Assembly: GCF_002266465.3 (NCBI RefSeq)
Contig: NZ_CP029427.2
Coordinates: 6,822,501-6,886,500 of the forward strand
Length of the DNA: 64,000 nucleotides
Source: Bradyrhizobium symbiodeficiens
Lineage (GTDB): Bacteria > Pseudomonadota > Alphaproteobacteria > Rhizobiales > Xanthobacteraceae
Direction: 5' to 3'
The notes beneath the pieces were generated by a model that saw only the letters and a list, made by a program, of their open reading frames with translations, had not been told where the DNA came from and made no database searches. Below, one piece after another: positions 63,478 to 64,000 of this stretch. Each line of letters opens with the position of its first letter. Position 1 is the stretch's first letter. The translations under genes were made by a program, and so were the position numbers.

Positions 63478-63510
63478 TGTCATCGCGGCGAGCGAAGCGA
63501 CGAGAGTCCA
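63478..63510. repeat. Degenerate fragment of repeat family I before the sortase gene
   Basis: GTCATCGCGGCGAGCGAAGCGACGAGAGTCC resembles the left arm of the repeat at 51717-51802 with a few changes. Its GAGAG (63502-63506) is the apparent Shine-Dalgarno of the sortase gene. Only one arm is present. Confidence 0.5.
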
Positions 63511-63514
63511 TGCC

Positions 63515-64000
63515 ATGCCCCGCCTCTTATTTCCCCTGACTCTGGCCCTGATCGGCCTCATCCTGGTTGGCGACGGCGCCTACATCCACGCCAAGGCGTG
63601 GCTGGCGCAGGTGCTGCTTGAGCGCGCCTTCGACAAGAGCCTTGCGACGGGCGAGCCGGTCAAACCGTGGGCATGGGCCGACACCTGGCCGGTCGCGCGG
63701 ATCGAGGTGAAGCGGATCGGCGCCAGCGCGATCGTGCTGGAAGGCACCAGCGGCCAGGCGCTCGCCTTCGGGCCGGGCCATATCCAGCAAACGGTTGATG
63801 CCGGTGAGCGTGGAGTTGCCGTATACGCAGCGCATCGCAACACACATTTCCGTTTCCTGCGGAATGTCGCCGTCGGTGACGTGCTTGAGATCACGCGCCG
63901 CGACGGCAGGCATTTTCGCTATCGGGCGGATTCTTCGGCCGTTGTCCGTTTCGACACGTCCGGCATCGATCCCTCGACGCAGGGTGTGGAACTCGTGCTC
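63515..64000 (+). CDS. Class GN sortase, 5' part (cut by window end)
   Basis: The first 162 residues are visible. An N-terminal membrane helix (LLFPLTLALIGLILVGDGAY) and an AKAWLAQVLLERAFD stretch typical of class GN sortases are followed by PWAWADTWPVARIEV and the catalytic histidine block YAAHRNTHFRFLRNVAVGD (H107). The usual AGHRDTH reads AAHRNTH here. The catalytic cysteine (TCYPF region) and arginine lie beyond the window. The enzyme should cut the LPKTA signal of the protein encoded just upstream and process or anchor it at the inner membrane; the acceptor in this group is unknown. GAGAG lies 8 bases before the ATG. Confidence 0.92.
   Translation, partial: MPRLLFPLTLALIGLILVGDGAYIHAKAWLAQVLLERAFDKSLATGEPVKPWAWADTWPVARIEVKRIGASAIVLEGTSGQALAFGPGHIQQTVDAGERGVAVYAAHRNTHFRFLRNVAVGDVLEITRRDGRHFRYRADSSAVVRFDTSGIDPSTQGVELVL

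Overview
The window is about two-thirds G+C and densely coded. It has Shine-Dalgarno-led genes, many ATGA/TGATG overlaps and several TTG/GTG starts. Gene content (a periplasmic Sox system, a cyanide-insensitive-type bd oxidase, many acyl-CoA dehydrogenases, CoA ligases and periplasmic binding proteins, a class GN sortase) and the long imperfect palindromes between genes fit an alphaproteobacterium of the Bradyrhizobium/Rhodopseudomonas group. That placement is inferred from reading alone; no search was run. I see no rRNA, tRNA, insertion sequence, prophage or CRISPR array.

Layout. 1-3.6 kb: end of a CcdA-type thiol transporter, a secreted thioredoxin-like protein, then cydA-cydB and a 42-residue DUF2474-type small subunit. 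3.7-6.8 kb: a membrane protein with a duplicated TM/beta module, an L,D-transpeptidase and an amino-acid binding protein. 7-16.7 kb: an acyl-CoA dehydrogenase pair, a carboxymuconolactone decarboxylase-like protein, a VOC protein, two MFS carriers, a prolyl-oligopeptidase-family enzyme and a DUF938 methyltransferase. 16.9-22.9 kb: a sulfur-oxidation block, soxX-Y-Z-A-soxK-like-soxB-dsrE-like, followed by a persulfide dioxygenase-rhodanese fusion; soxCD is not in the window. 23-32.4 kb: MFS carriers, an N-acyl-D-amino-acid deacylase-like amidohydrolase, and an ABC ATPase / large FtsX permease / secreted CrtC-AttH-like operon followed by a MAPEG protein. 32.5-47.9 kb: a branched-chain amino-acid-type binding protein, an RND pump with its adaptor, an iron alcohol dehydrogenase with a CoA ligase, a complete dipeptide-type ABC transporter, and a ceramidase-like membrane protein behind a promoter carrying two matching operators. 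48-60 kb: a biotin-dependent acyl-CoA carboxylase (alpha and beta), a BKACE enzyme, an AraC regulator, a GST, two acyl-CoA dehydrogenases, a CoA ligase and a binding protein, which together look like a branched or unusual acyl-CoA catabolic island. 60-64 kb: a helix-turn-helix regulator, a VIT/VWA surface-type protein ending in an LPKTA sorting signal, and a class GN sortase cut by the window end.

The sortase and its dedicated target form the least-explained system here. The dispersed palindromes are the main non-coding feature. At least nine families sit at gene boundaries; some supply stop codons or lie next to ribosome-binding sites, and two copies carry a smaller palindrome nested inside them.
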